A DNA stretch of 64,000 nt from Sthenelais limicola (GCA_942159475.1 OW804098.1:9278406-9342405), one strand, 5' to 3'; positions 13,435 through 25,395 are shown, counted from the first letter of the stretch. The notes: generated by a model from the sequence alone, not told the origin. Made by a program: numbers and translations.

Positions 13435-15892
13435 CCTACAAACCAGAGGACGTTATCCCAGCCTCCTCCACCACAACCCGAGGGAGGAGGGGTTTATCCC
13501 AGCCTCCTCCACCACAACCTGAGGGAGGAGGGGTTTATCCCAGCCTGGTCCACCACAACCTGAGGGAGGAGGGGTTTATCCCACCACAACCTGAGGGAGG
13601 AGGGGTTTATCCCACCACAACCTGAGGGAGGAGGGGTTTATCCCAGCCTTGACCACCACCACAACCTGAGGGAGGAGGGGTTTATCCCACCACAACCTGA
13701 GGGAGGAGGGGTTTATCCCACCACAACCTGAGGGAGGAGGGGTTTATCCCACCACAACCTGAGGGAGGAGGGGTTTATTCCAGCCTCCTCCACCACAACC
13801 TGAGGGAGGAGGGGTTTATCCCACCACAACCTGAGGGAGGAGGGGTTTATCCCAGCCTGGTCCACCACAACCTGAGGGAGGAGGGGTTTATCCCAGCCTG
13901 GTCCACCACAACCTGAGGGAGGAGGGGTTTATCCCACCACAACCTGAGGGAGGAGGGGTTTATCCCACCACAACCTGAGGGAGGAGGGGTTTATCCCAGC
14001 CTGGTCCACCACAACCTGAGGGAGGAGGGGTTTATCCCAGCCTGGTCCTCCACAACCTGAGGGAGGAGGGGTTTATCCCACCACAACCTGAGGGAGGAGG
14101 GGTTTATCCCAGCCTGGTCCTCCACAACCTGAGGGAGGAGGGGTTTATCCCACCACAACCTGAGGGAGGAGGGGTTTATCCCAGCCTGGTCCTCCACAAC
14201 CTGAGGGAGGAGGGGTTTATCCCACCACAACCTGAGGGAGGAGGGGTTTATCCCAGCCTGGTCCACCACAACCTGAGGGAGGAGGGGTTTATCCCAGCCT
14301 CACCCACCACAACCTGAGGGAGGAGGGGTTTATCCCAGCCTCCTCCACCACAACCTGAGGGAGGAGGGGTTTATCCCAGCCTGGTCCACCACAACCTGAG
14401 GGAGGCGGGGTTTATCCCAGCCTGGTCCACCACAACCTGAGGGAGGAGGGGTTTATCCCACCACAACCTGAGGGAGGAGGGGTTTATCCCAGCCTGGTCC
14501 ACCACAACCTGAGGGAGGAGGGGTTTATCCCAGCCTCCTCCACCACAACCTGAGGGAGGAGGGGTTTATCCCAGCCTGGTCCACCACAACCTGAGGGAGG
14601 AGGGGTTTATCCCAGCCTGGTCCACCACAACCTGAGGGAGGAGGGGTTTATCCCAGCCCCACCCACCACAACCTGAGGGAGGAGGGGTTTATCCCACCAC
14701 AACCTGAGGGAGGAGGGGTTTATCCCAGCCTGGTCCACCACAACCTGAGGGAGGAGGGGTTTATCCCAGCCTGGTCCACCACAACCTGAGGGAGGAGGGG
14801 TTTATCCCAGCCTCCTCCACCACAACCTGAGGGAGGTGGGGTTTATCCCAGCCTCACCCACCACAACCTGAGGGAGGAGGGGTTTATCCCAGCCTGGTCC
14901 ATCACAACCCGAGGGAGGAGGGGTTTATCCCAGCCTCCTCCACCACAACCTGAGGGAGGAGGGGTTTATCCCACCACAACCTGAGGGAGGAGGGGTTTAT
15001 CCCAGCCTCCTCCACCACAACCTGAGGGAGGAGGGGTTTATCCCAGCCTCCTCCACCACAACCTGAGGGAGGAGGGGTTTATCCCACCACAACCTGAGGG
15101 AGGAGGGGTTTATCCCAGCCTCCTCCACCACAACCTGAGGGAGGAGGGGTTTATCCCACCACAACCTGAGGGAGGAGGGGTTTATCCCAGCCTCCACCAC
15201 CACAACCTGAGGGAGGAGGGGTTTATCCCACCACAACCTGAGGGAGGAGGGGTTTATCCCACCACAACCTGAGGGAGGAGGGGTTTATCCCAGCCTGGTC
15301 CACCACAACCTGAGGGAGGCGGGGTTTATCCCACCACAACCTGAGGGAGGAGGGGTTTATCCCACCACAACCTGAGGGAGGAGGGGTTTATCCCAGCCTC
15401 CTCCACCACAACCTGAGGGAGGAGGGGTTTATCCCAGCCTGGTCCACCACAACCTGAGGGAGGAGGGGTTTATCCCAGCCTGGTCCACCACAACCTGAGG
15501 GAGGAGGGGTTTATCCCAGCCTCGCCCACCACAACCTGAGGGAGGAGGGGTTTATCCCAGCCTGGTCCACCACAACCTGAGGGCGGAGGGGTTTATCCCA
15601 GCCTCCTCCACCACAACCTGAGGGAGGAGGGGTTTATCCCAGCCTGGTCCACCACAACCTGAGGGAGGAGGGGTTTATCCCAGCCTCCTCCACCACAACC
15701 TGAGGGAGGAGGGGTTTATCCCAGCCTGGTCCACCACAACCTGAGGGAGGAGGGGTTTATCCCACCACAACCTGAGGGAGGAGGGGTTTATCCCACCACA
15801 ACCTGAGGGAGGAGGGGTTTATCCCACCACAACCTGAGGGAGGAGGGGTTTATCCCAGCCTGGTCCACCACAACCTGAGGGAGGAGGGGTTA
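13435..15892. repeat. Two-length (31/41 bp) G-rich minisatellite
   Basis: Some 65-70 tandem units share the 31-bp core CCACAACCTGAGGGAGGAGG + GGTTTATCCCA. Many cores are followed by a 10-bp insert, most often GCCTGGTCCA, also GCCTCCTCCA, GCCTCACCCA and GCCTGGTCCT. The array is thus an irregular string of 31-bp and 41-bp units. The + strand has GGGAGGAGGGG in every unit. Core conservation is very high, so the array looks young or homogenised. ORFs through it on both strands are period artefacts. Confidence 0.95.
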
Positions 15893-16620
15893 GAAAGATA
15901 ACTTGATGGTCTGCGGCCAGGTGGCGCCTCTGGGGTGAAGGCTGTGGCGTCCCGTGTTTTTTTCTCGTAGTACGACGTGATATACAGACTAGGGAGCAGA
16001 CTGAGGCGTGGTCTTCTGTAATTATCATCATGTATAACGTTCATCTGAGAACTAATAAATCATCTTTTGATGATCAATCCCGCCTATTTGTTATCTATCA
16101 TTTATCTCTCTGGCGCTAGTCACATTACTTTTTTTAATTTATTTTTTTATTAGATTGACTCAAAGAACTCAAATGTCTTCCCAACTTATCTTTAGTATTT
16201 AGCTTTTAGTTTAGTGATGGGTAGATGTAGGGGCATACTACTGGGCCTTATAAAAGACAAGTGAATCCATGCATTGGAATGTATTGAAATTCCCTTTATT
16301 TCCAAAACCAACCTAGTATGTCCTTAGAATTGAAACCAATAATTATAATTAAAATATTCCGGCACTTTCATTTTCAACCCGTAACTTCTGCGTCCATAAT
16401 GGATGTTTACTCATCAAGCCTCTGCCTGCACATCAAGACGGAATACTCGACAACTCCTGCCATCAATATTAACTCGGCCTGCTATATTTATATAAATAAC
16501 CTCAAACTTTGGAATTTGGTTGATTACAGAAATCATTCCTGCCATAAATACATGAGCAAAAATATCTACAATACAAATGAAGGAACGCTCCTTAGAAGAT
16601 GATGAAGTTAATTTACATAT
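15893..16620. other. Intergenic sequence downstream of MVK
   Basis: Flank of the minisatellite, including a T-rich stretch near 16130. No recognisable gene on either strand. Confidence 0.5.
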
Positions 16621-16621
16621 A

Positions 16622-16714
16622 GGTTTACTAACGAGTTGGTTTAAGGAGCGTGAGTATTGCATGACGCAACGAGTGCAATATTCTTAGCGACTGCAACCAA
16701 CGAGTTAGTAAACA
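16622..16714. mobile_element. Small ~92-bp palindromic repeat
   Basis: GTTTACTAACGAGTTGGTT at the left pairs imperfectly (2-3 mismatches) with AACCAACGAGTTAGTAAAC at the right. Probably a short foldback element. Single copy here. Confidence 0.5.
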
Positions 16715-16982
16715 GATTATTATACAAGCTTTCAATCATTAAAAAATAGAAACAAATTGAGTCATAAATTTGAATCTTACCGGTAATCGTAGTTAAAAAA
16801 CCCAGATTGGTTGGCATGACAACCGCACGTAAATCACTAGTCAAATACGCACTATGCGTAAATCACTCTAGATACGTTGTTTTCAGAGCAATGCGTGTAT
16901 AATAAAACCGGGTTAAGTTAACGAAAACGCAGGTGATGGGTGAAAAATGAGTAAAGAATGAAACTTCAACGTTAAAATGCCA

Positions 16983-16988
16983 TTTATT
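16983..16988 (-). promoter_or_regulatory. Candidate poly(A) signal for MVK
   Basis: AATAAA on the - strand, about 130 bp beyond the MVK stop codon. Confidence 0.6.
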
Positions 16989-17116
16989 CAATGAGAACAT
17001 AAGCACAAATGATGATATCGCAGATGACCAAGTCGCTATAACAAAGTTGCATACACTCCATGTAATTCATAATACACTAATTTCATTCATACAATGGCAC
17101 TCAATGACTGAATGGA

Positions 17117-17268
17117 TTATTGTCTTGAGAAGGATTTCGGGAGTGATGGATCAGAAGGTAAGCCATCGTGACGGGTGACTCCCATTCCCCCCATCATTGT
17201 CTGCCAGCAGGAATAACCTTCCGCTTCAAGTGCTCGCGTTGCCCCCTCAACTACAGCCTCATCGGTGC
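17117..17268 (-). CDS. MVK: Mevalonate kinase exon 9 and stop
   Basis: Acceptor 'aatcttgtag' then (G)TDEAVVEGATRALEAEGYS, matching the C-terminal helix of animal MVK, ending with TAA at 17117-17119. The entry phase matches the one-base overhang of exon 8. A family-A fragment starts about 20 bp upstream (17289). Confidence 0.9.
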
Positions 17269-17288
17269 CTACAAGATTAGCATATTAT

Positions 17289-17315
17289 GGGTTAGATTTT
17301 TAGAAAATGTATACT
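17289..17315. mobile_element. Family-A MITE end fragment
   Basis: GGGTTAGATTTTTAGAAAAT only. The rest is absent, apparently replaced by the element starting at 17319. Confidence 0.6.
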
Positions 17316-17318
17316 CAG

Positions 17319-17791
17319 CAGGGATGCCAGTCTTCCATGAATTAATGAATTTCCATAATATCCATACTTCCAAAAATATTCATAATCTCCATAACATTAA
17401 CCAGTTTTCTTCTCCATTAAATCCCATATTTTCATTTTAATATAATGATAATACATATGTATTTTAGCATTGTTGAATATCTACCCAGCCCAAGTAAAGC
17501 CAGAAACCGGGAGCATTGCCCACAATTTTAGACACCCTGTGCCCGTCAGGAGTGGGGTATAGGCGGTAGGCCTTGTTCCATTAAAGGCCGGGGTCCTCCC
17601 CAAGCTGTGTTCCATGTGTATTCCTTAATGGAAGATTAGACCGCTGGTTTTCCACTGAGAATCCCTCGGTGCACCCCTAACCACAGCCTGGAGGTGACCC
17701 AAGTAGCTACACCCGGTCTCCCTGACTGTGACTGTGGGTTGGGCCACTCTGAGAGTTCCAGTATTTTGTCAACCCCTGACTGGCATCCCTG
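17319..17791. mobile_element. 473-bp element with CAGGGATGCCAGTC inverted ends
   Basis: CAGGGATGCCAGTC at the left is matched by GACTGGCATCCCTG at the right. CAGGG-type ends resemble hAT superfamily elements (inference). The interior has no transposase. I could not confirm an 8-bp target duplication. Confidence 0.6.
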
Positions 17792-17829
17792 GTATAGGTA
17801 TGTATGGAAGGACATAGAAACGATTGTAG

Positions 17830-18382
17830 ATACCGTATTTCCCCATTTATAAGCCGGAGGGGGGGGGGACACATTCTTAATTTGTATTTATATTTGTAAA
17901 CGTTTATTTCGACCTTGGTCACATTAAGGGGACAATTCTCCGACTGTGGGAGGTTTGCTAGCCCTCTTTAAGGCCTTAAAAATGTATATTGTTTGGCTGC
18001 GAACAAGTCCCCTTTCGTCGTGGACGAAAGTGGTACACAGCATACTATGTTTGATAAATTCTGTTATAATTATTTCTGGTGATGGCATTGTTGATATAAA
18101 ATTCTGTCTTTAAGAAAGGTTTCTGGACAATACAGGGTATAATTCAGTGCAAAAGGATTTAAGACACTTTCATTTCAATAAGCTAGGAGGATATATATAC
18201 CGTACAACTTTCTTAATGAAGTTTTGGTCTTCCCATATTGGATTATTTCGTACATGAATTTTAAATGCCTCGGGGTCTAATAGTTTGTGGGCCATCGTCT
18301 GCAGTTTATTCCAATATAAGCCTGGTCTATCACCATTTGAAATTAACATAAGCCCGGGCTTATAAACGGGGAAATACGGTAT
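17830..18382. mobile_element. 553-bp foldback element (ATACCGTATTTCCCC ends)
   Basis: A 26-bp left end, ATACCGTATTTCCCCATTTA plus TAAGCC, matches the inverted right end at 25 of 26 positions. It lies in the last MVK intron and has no coding capacity. Confidence 0.85.
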
Positions 18383-18646
18383 ACAAGGTGATAATAGTGA
18401 GGTTCAGCAAGTCTAACATATACGTAAACGTATCTCTGATATACACACATACGTTGAAAGGAAGAAAGAGGTTCAGTAAAACATGGCGGGAAAAACGTAA
18501 CGTTAAATATCAAGCAAAATATTTGATCTCAAAATTTATTTTTTATACATAAAAATACGACAAAGTCACAAAATAGATACGGATACGGTTACGTCATTGA
18601 GATACGTTTGCTTGCGGAACCTCCCTAATGAAGCGTGATGACGTAC

Positions 18647-18800
18647 CGGGTGGTAGCAAGGTGAAGGCACAGCCTCCCCCGCCAGCACCAGTCAGCTTGG
18701 AGCACAAGTCATGATGGGACGTGAGCTGACACACCGTGTCCAGAGATGGGTGGCCTACACCCAGTAGGCACAGATGGTGTTGATTCATCCTTATCAGCTC
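18647..18800 (-). CDS. MVK: Mevalonate kinase exon 8
   Basis: ELIRMNQHHLCLLGVGHPSL through SKLTGAGGGGCAFTLLPP(G). The glycine-rich loop is GHMP motif 3. It ends phase 1 at a GTACGT donor; reading past the donor hits a stop, so the splice is needed. Confidence 0.96.
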
Positions 18801-19012
18801 CTGAAAAAACATACATAAAGGCTAGACTTGCTTAGTCTGATATTTTTAGGCTTTTTTATAAACAAAAATTCAATTAAAATCACAATTAAATTGAGTCACT
18901 ACCCACTCGACTGAGGAATATCAAAGACAGTCCATGAATGGGGAGTGCCTAGACTTGCACTAGGGCTCTGTAAACAACTGCAGTCTTAGCAGACGAGGGC
19001 TAGTCTACATAA

Positions 19013-19248
19013 GGGTCAGATTTTCAGAAAATGTACAATTGGCAGCTTTACACATTTTAGTAAATTCTGCTAAATTAGACGTCAATTTGGTCAATACTAG
19101 GTACATTCGAGTATATTCGGCATTGCACTGGTTCTAGCAATGTGTTTGGTTAGGTTGAACTGAGTTTTGAACTTTATTTTCGTCTGAAATTTGGATTATT
19201 TCAGAAAATTGGTGGAGGTGAATTGTACATTTTCTGAAAATCTGACCC
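19013..19248. mobile_element. Family-A MITE
   Basis: GGGTCAGATTTTCAGAAAAT to TTTTCTGAAAATCTGACCC, 236 bp, in an MVK intron. Directly followed by a family-D element. Confidence 0.9.
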
Positions 19249-19251
19249 ATA

Positions 19252-19363
19252 AAGGCCCTTGTCCACTAAGCCGATTGTCGTGCGATTCTCACAGAACTCA
19301 GTGCAAAACAGTCCTCTGCGGCGCAAAATCGCATGAGAATCGGCCTAGTGGACCAGGCCCTTA
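19252..19363. mobile_element. Family-D short palindromic MITE
   Basis: About 112 bp: AAGGCCCTTGTCCACTAAGC at the left, mirrored by CTAGTGGACCAGGCCCTTA at the right. Two more copies occur at 51371 and 56000. Confidence 0.82.
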
Positions 19364-19564
19364 AGACTATTAATGAATCAAGCGAATCAGCACCGGAGGA
19401 GGGAAACCATTTTTTGTCTGGGTCCCATCATGAAAGGACTCCTTTTTATTCCTTTTAATTGTCAGAGTATATGTAACAAGTTCGATAAGATTAAATACGA
19501 GATAGGAAACTTAAACCCAGACTTTTCTCGAGTGGCTGGAATGTGGTGGATTGGATGGATTGTG

Positions 19565-19957
19565 GTGTTTTTCAGGAAAATGAGTCATAAGTCGCAAAAT
19601 TGATATTTTTCTAATTGTTTTATTTACAAGATCTCTAGCTATCTTTTTGTTGGAATATTTTTATTTTTTGGGGTGTCGAGTCCTGGTGGTCGTATGAATA
19701 CATGCACCAAATTCCAAGACAGTTCATTAATTATATTAGTGCATTTCGAAGATCATAATATGGACTATATTTAATTACTTTAGTAGTAAATGTCCACCCA
19801 GAAAAAAAATATACCAAACTGAAAGAATAGAAGTACTTCCCTAATGCCCTTAATGTTTATATTCATTGGAATCGGTTTGATCTCGTCTTTTCAAATATGA
19901 TTATATCTCACAATCTATATTTAGCGACTTGTGACTCATTTCCCTAAAACACATCAC
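19565..19957. mobile_element. Family-B MITE (TGTTTCAGGAAAATGAGTCA ends)
   Basis: About 393 bp with AGGAAAATGAGTCATAAGTC near the left and its inverted counterpart at the right. Non-coding. Each end holds a TGAGTCA heptamer in intact copies. Confidence 0.85.
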
Positions 19958-20082
19958 ATTTGATTACACACTGGCGCCGTTCCCGGACCAATTGAAAAAC
20001 CCTACCAAGGAAATTTGTAAACCAAGATGAAAAAAATTATCTAAAAAAATAGAATTACCGGAAAAAAATAAGAGGTTAATAC

Positions 20083-20202
20083 CTTGAGGATTGTGAAATA
20101 CTGCTCATTTGTGTCGTCATTATTCATCGCCTCAAAAACCTCCTCGCACTTGATACAGATCGCTTCAATGGAATCTAACACCGGTCCGATGATTTCAGGA
20201 TA
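20083..20202 (-). CDS. MVK: Mevalonate kinase exon 7
   Basis: 40 codons, YPEIIGPVLDSIEAICIKCE through NEQYFTILK, matching the helical region of animal MVK. A family-A MITE begins 31 bp upstream of its acceptor, so the branch point probably lies in or beside the MITE. Confidence 0.92.
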
Positions 20203-20233
20203 CTTTGTAGAAAATAGACAAAGTGATATATAT

Positions 20234-20471
20234 GGGTCAGATTTTCAGAAAATGTACAATTGGCAGCTCTACACATTTAGGAAATTCTGCTAAATTCTGC
20301 TGAAAAATGATAAATTTTTGGTATATCTGAGTATATTTGGTATCGAGTTGATTCAAAGTATCAGTTCTGTTTTGCTAAACAGCATTTTGAAGCTCATTTC
20401 TGTCTTAATAAATGTGGGTTATTTGAGTGGATTGGTGAAGCTGAATTGTACATTTTCTGCAAATCTGACCC
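20234..20471. mobile_element. Family-A MITE
   Basis: GGGTCAGATTTTCAGAAAAT to TTTTCTGCAAATCTGACCC, 238 bp. Confidence 0.9.
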
Positions 20472-20580
20472 GTATACGAGAGCAAGAACAGAAATTACCG
20501 ATATTTAACAACACAAAACATGAAAGCGTATGTTTAGAACTTGACGTACATTAACTATAGTCACAGAAGGCATTTCTTAC

Positions 20581-20671
20581 CTTATCATACTTAGTTCTAA
20601 CTCCCTCGACCAGAACCTTGGTGCTCCGAGGTACCTTTGTGTTGGTGAGAAGGATGTGAAGTGTTGGAACT
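20581..20671 (-). CDS. MVK: Mevalonate kinase exon 6
   Basis: Encodes (R)[20 protein letters not shown] through GVRTKYDK, the counterpart of human [20 protein letters not shown]. Donor GTAAGA; entry phase 2 matches exon 5. Confidence 0.94.
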
Positions 20672-21484
20672 CTGAAAATTAGCCCAAGTATAAAGTGGTT
20701 GGTCGAGAGGCCCTAATTCTCTAGTGGAAAACAGATATTTTTCAAACTGTTCTTTTTATTCAGGTTTCATTATTATTATTATTATGGAACTTTTATTCAG
20801 CGAAACAATTTTTTTTTTGAATATATATTTATTCAGGACAATAAATATGCTGGCATATGCCATGGCACAAAAGATGTGTAAGGTTCGGGCATGCCCGGTG
20901 TTCCTCCTCACCCTGAATTTTCGCAAAAAATATTGTCTTTCGATTTCGGGTGTTGAGAATAGTTCCATATATCTGTTACATTGGTAGCATGTGGTGGTGA
21001 TTAACTAGCTAAACACTAGTAGATGGTAATAATGAGATGAGATGGATATGAAAAGGTGAAGTTGGATTGGTCATTTTGTGAAATTTGACTTATGTCATAG
21101 CATGGTTGGGTTAGTGTTGGGACTCATACTCAAACTCAAACTCATAAATGTATAGTAATATAAATCAAGAAGAGGACAGTTTCGTTCTCCAATGGAGGTC
21201 TTCCGAGTAGCCCTTTTAAATTAAACATGTTAATAAAGGCTGTAAATAAACTTTCAGTAGTAGTTTGTTCATACAATATTGCGTTGACATTATTTACTTA
21301 GTGATAGATAATGTGTTTTATTCAAATTTACAGTTGTAGAGTTTAGATAGAAATTCGTAACCTCTACTTGTACTGGTAGGTTGTTAATATAAATTTAAGT
21401 TTCCTCGCAGTTATACGACAATTTATTAGATACAATAAATACCTAGTATAAATGTAGTTCAAACATATTTACACGGAATCTTAC

Positions 21485-21530
21485 CTGGTTAGTGGAGTGA
21501 TTGTGCCTCCCTGGAAACAGAGGGCGCCAC
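21485..21530 (-). CDS. MVK: Mevalonate kinase exon 5 (46-nt microexon)
   Basis: Only 46 nt. It supplies (G)GALCFQGGTITPLT(R), bridging STYG of exon 4 to VPTL of exon 6. Phases fit on both sides and it is flanked by 'ggtttag' and GTAAGA. Too short to appear as a free ORF. Confidence 0.9.
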
Positions 21531-21817
21531 CTAAACCAACCAGTTAGGAAAAGAACAGCGACAGGTTTAATATAAGAGTAATGTAAGTTAGGAGGTAGAG
21601 GATAATTCATGTGTGGGATGGGGGAGGTGCGAATAAGAACGCTGGTCTGGTTTGTTGCATGAAAATAATAATAAAATTATTACCCTGTTAAGAATAAAGA
21701 TGGGTATTTAGTTAGGAGACAATATTTATAGTAGGATATACAGGAATGAGAGGCCAAATGACATTCCATCGGAAAAGGTAAAACTATAGCAGTGTAATCT
21801 GCCTAATCATGGTTAAG

Positions 21818-22040
21818 CTCAGATTTTCAGAAAATGTACAATTCGCCTTCACCAAGCCTCTCAAATAACCCACATTTAAGACAAAAATGAGCTTCAAAAT
21901 GCAGTTCAACATAACAGAACTGATACTTTAAATCAACGCGATACCAAATATAACCGGTATCCATCATTTTTCAGTCTAATTTAGCAGAATTTTTTAAATG
22001 TGTACAGCTGCCAATTGTACGTTTTCTGAAAACTTGACCC
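21818..22040. mobile_element. Family-A MITE
   Basis: Left end CTCAGATTTTCAGAAAATG, right end TTTTCTGAAAACTTGACCC. It lies 29 bp past the MVK exon 4 donor. Confidence 0.82.
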
Positions 22041-22069
22041 ATATGTTAATGTAAGCTGAATATACCCAC

Positions 22070-22314
22070 CGTAGGTACTGACGGAGTTATCAATGCCCGA
22101 TGGCTTTCCATGAATAACTTTCTCAGCCTGAAAGGCCCAATCGTTGATGAGGGTGAGGTCGTGGTGTGAGTATGGTTTCCCTGGTTCCACGGAGATCAGT
22201 CCAGCAAACTCCAGCAGAGCCGCGGCCAAACATGTAGAATATGCTGCAGATGAGCCCAGGCCAGCGGACGGTGGCAGGTTTGAAGAAAGTAGCACAGAAA
22301 CTGATGGCAATTTC
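22070..22314 (-). CDS. MVK: Mevalonate kinase exon 4 (GHMP core)
   Basis: [20 protein letters not shown] then [16 protein letters not shown], and later [20 protein letters not shown] then NSVSTYG. It holds the ATP-binding GHMP loop and the catalytic Asp of GIDN. It ends one base into the next codon at GTGGGT. Confidence 0.96.
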
Positions 22315-23207
22315 CTATAGGAATATGACAAATTCTCCATTGATTAATAGTCGATTATGTACAGCAGGGGGATGGATGGCCCTGTGGCCAGATTCGAAAT
22401 TAGTGATTTTATTTTTATTAGGAGTATTTATCAGCCAATACACATAAAATAACATTGTAATACAGACATTCAAAACATATTATAAACATAACAAGATAGT
22501 GTGTAGGACGGGTAGGATAATTTTGATAAGTTAAACGTGATAATTTTGATAAGTTTGATATTCTATGCTAGAGAAAAAAAATGTAAACATGATAGAAGTC
22601 AGTGGTCACAGGTCATAGTTGGTCAAATTTGTGTCATACTTGTTGAAGAAAACTAAAAGTAACTCATTGTCAATAGTGATAACTTAGCCTATATAGATAT
22701 AAGATTCCTGATAATAAGTTAACGCCTTTGTACATGAAGCTGGGTGTTCAATAGTTCAGAGTAGCTCTATACGGTATTTCTCTACCAGGTGATGATGCGA
22801 AGTGAAAGACATTAATTAACTAATACCTGTATTTAGAATTAATAAAAAGATATTTTTTTTTTAAAGATTGTATTTCCACTGGGTTAGCATTATCTCAGAT
22901 GGCTGGGTTCTTCTAAAGCGCCCAGTTTACACAAGATAAAGCCAAGATTACATATATATATATACGAGAATATCGGGACTTGTCCACGAAATTGTATGCA
23001 ATAAAAATCTTTAATAATACACAAATGGAAAAGTAATTTTTTGTAGTAGCAGTTCAGAAGTGCTAATTATTGAGTGCTATGCCCACTTATACACATAGAA
23101 TAGAAATGATTTCTGGAGCAGTACAATGGCTCACAGGATACCAAAGGCAGTTTGTACTAAGTTTGGGAGAGTCACTAACTCAGAGTGTTACTTAAATAAA
23201 AACGTAC

Positions 23208-23355
23208 CCATCTTTAGGGTTGATGGATGCAAAGAGGTAGAGGAATGCTATGAGGGCCAGGCTCTTTGTATCCGTATTGTCTGATGATACGCCAGCGATT
23301 TCCTTGAGGCGATTAAGTATTTCTTCTGAAGGTGTGACGGGAGAAGTAGCAGGAC
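23208..23355 (-). CDS. MVK: Mevalonate kinase exon 3
   Basis: PATSPVTPSEEILNRLKEIA through LALIAFLYLFASINPKD(G), matching the human region around LAVLAFLYLYLSI. Acceptor 'ttccatcag', donor GTACGT. Confidence 0.92.
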
Positions 23356-23499
23356 CTGATGGAATTATTGAATTTAGTTGCAATTCATACGAGAAAATTC
23401 ACCAAATCCTTCAATGCAAAGAATTAACAGTAAAAGCGGATTTTTTAATATATATTTTGTTTAACTCGTATTTTATTATTCATAATATCATATGTAATG

Positions 23500-23886
23500 G
23501 GTTTTAGGAAAATGAGTCATAAGTCGCAAAATTGATATTTTTCAAAGTGATTTATTTATAAGATATCTTTGACGGAATATTCTACTTTTTGGGGTACCTA
23601 AGGCTGCTAGTGATATTAATAGATGCACGGAATTTCAAGGCAATGTATTAAATATATCTGAGCATTTCTAAGGTCATCTTATGGAGTATATTTAGGTACT
23701 TTATTAGTAATTATCCACCCAAAATATCAATAACTTTTTTTTCAAAAATAAATATATCAAACACTACTCAGATGTCCTTGATGTTTACTATCATTAGAAT
23801 CAGCTTGAGCTCATCTATTCAAATATGATAATATCTCAAAATCCTTTTTTTGCGACTTATGACTCATTTTCCTGAAACACATGACA
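23500..23886. mobile_element. Family-B MITE
   Basis: About 387 bp. AGGAAAATGAGTCATAAGTC at the left, GACTTATGACTCATTTTCCT at the right. Its edge is 32 bp past the donor of MVK exon 2. Confidence 0.88.
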
Positions 23887-23918
23887 TATTGGTGAAGTAG
23901 CTGGGAGAGTGAACGTAC

Positions 23919-24066
23919 ATAGCGGTAAGTTAAGTTGTTTCTGGAGGTCTTCTCTGTCATACTGTGTGTTGATGCTAATATCTGGAAGCGCAATCTTTAT
24001 AGATCCACCACTAACTTCCTTGAGCCGCAGGAACGTTCTAAGGTTTAAGCTGGCTGCCAGCGCCCG
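23919..24066 (-). CDS. MVK: Mevalonate kinase exon 2
   Basis: RALAASLNLRTFLRLKEVSG through QKQLNLPL, matching human VALAVSLNLRTFLRLQ. The donor is taken as AT/GTACGT because it alone gives phase 1 into exon 3. The exact 3' edge is less certain than the rest. Confidence 0.88.
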
Positions 24067-24199
24067 CTGAAGTCGTGAAAGATTTTTTTTTTAAATAAAT
24101 TCTATTGACAAAGTTTCACAGAGTGATCAGATAGTTCTCATTCGTCGAAATAAATGGTTGATTATACAATAATTTCATTTAAGTGGTTACTCCTCTTTC

Positions 24200-25376
24200 T
24201 TACTCCTTCTACAGCAATTAATGAACATATTATACTCTTAGATAGTCCAGATACAATAACATTAATTATTTAGTTACTACACATTTAAATATCTTGCTCC
24301 AATTCATAGATAGGTAGTATTGGAGAAGGGACCTTTTATCTTCAATCCCTACCGATTGGTGGAAAAAAATCAAAAATGAATATGATGTACCATCTAACGA
24401 TTCGATTAACATTAAGATTAACAAGTTAACCGTCAATGTAAGATCGGCCAGTGCGAAAATAATATATAATGCATTGGTAACAAAGAGAAAGCCAAAAACA
24501 GAAAAACTAAATGGCTGGAAAGATATTTTGATGTTTTCTGATGAACAAATGATGAATATTGAGTGGAGCAAAATTGTTCTTCACCCCTATAAATGCACAT
24601 CCGAAACAAGATTGCAAAATTTGCAATAAAGGGTAATACACAGAACTATTACATGTAATGAATTCCTGAAAAACAAAAAAATCAGAGATGAAAACACATG
24701 TTCCTTTTGCAACAAAAGGGATGATGTTAGACATTTTCTGGTCGATTGCCCCAAGACCAAAAGGCTATGGGAAGATATAATAAGATGTGTATGCTCTATG
24801 GGTCATCTGAACTCATCGAAAAATGGAAAACCCATGTTTCATATTACAAATAATGATGTACAATTCAAAGCTGATAGTATCCTCTTTGGTGTGGAGCCTT
24901 GTGGCATAACAGAAAAAATTGTTAACTGGATAATATTACAAGTCAAAGCTTTCGTCCACAGACAAAAACTCTTCTATAATGGTGAACTTACTTTTAAACA
25001 CCTGATTGCAGAATTAGACAGTAGGTGTAGATCAGTTTTATATCAAAACAAAATATCTAATACCTCAAGTGAATGGAAAAACGCATGGAGAATTTTACAT
25101 GCCGACCTAAGTAGCTTAACAGATTAGACCTCAATTCTAATGGAATATTATATAGCCTTTATATAACGATTTAAAAAATATAAAAATGTGTATATGATTT
25201 AATCTTCACACAATGTTATCATCAAGATGAGTATGTATTTCATAATTTTCATTTTGTTAAGGTCTACGCTGAGGAACGAAATGGGTTCGATGTATTTTTA
25301 TGTGTTATCGGCCCGGAGAGAACAAGTTTTGTTGATATATTGAATAAAGCTGTTTATAAAAAAAAAAAAAAAAAGT
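24200..25376 (+). pseudogene. 3' end of a non-LTR retrotransposon, one stop in frame
   Basis: From about 24341 one frame runs as the C-terminal part of a LINE reverse-transcriptase protein: SIPTDWWKKIKNEYDVPSND, later CSFCNKRDDVRHFLVDCPKT then KRLWEDI, a Cys/His-rich motif typical of the C-terminal end of L1-type LINE ORF2. A single TAA interrupts it near 24627; the frame then continues to TAG at about 25127. A short 3'UTR ends in AATAAAGCTG and a poly-A run at about 25360-25376. It is 5'-truncated, as LINE insertions usually are, and lies in MVK intron 1 on the opposite strand to MVK. Confidence 0.78.
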
Positions 25377-25395
25377 ATTGTGCATGTATGTATAT

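Noticed and set aside
13435..15892. CRISPR-like array of repeats and spacers
   Set aside because: Units are contiguous with no unique spacers, and the context is plainly eukaryotic. It is a minisatellite; ORFs through it are periodicity artefacts.
18594..18646. MVK exon 8 reading on to TGA as an alternative C-terminus
   Set aside because: The GTACGT donor at 18646 and a well-matching final exon at 17117-17268 with the right phase make the spliced form far more likely.
20084..20293. + strand ORFs repeatedly ending in QKMYNWQLY- or SENVQLA-type text
   Set aside because: These are translations of the family-A MITE end. The real gene at this locus is MVK on the other strand.
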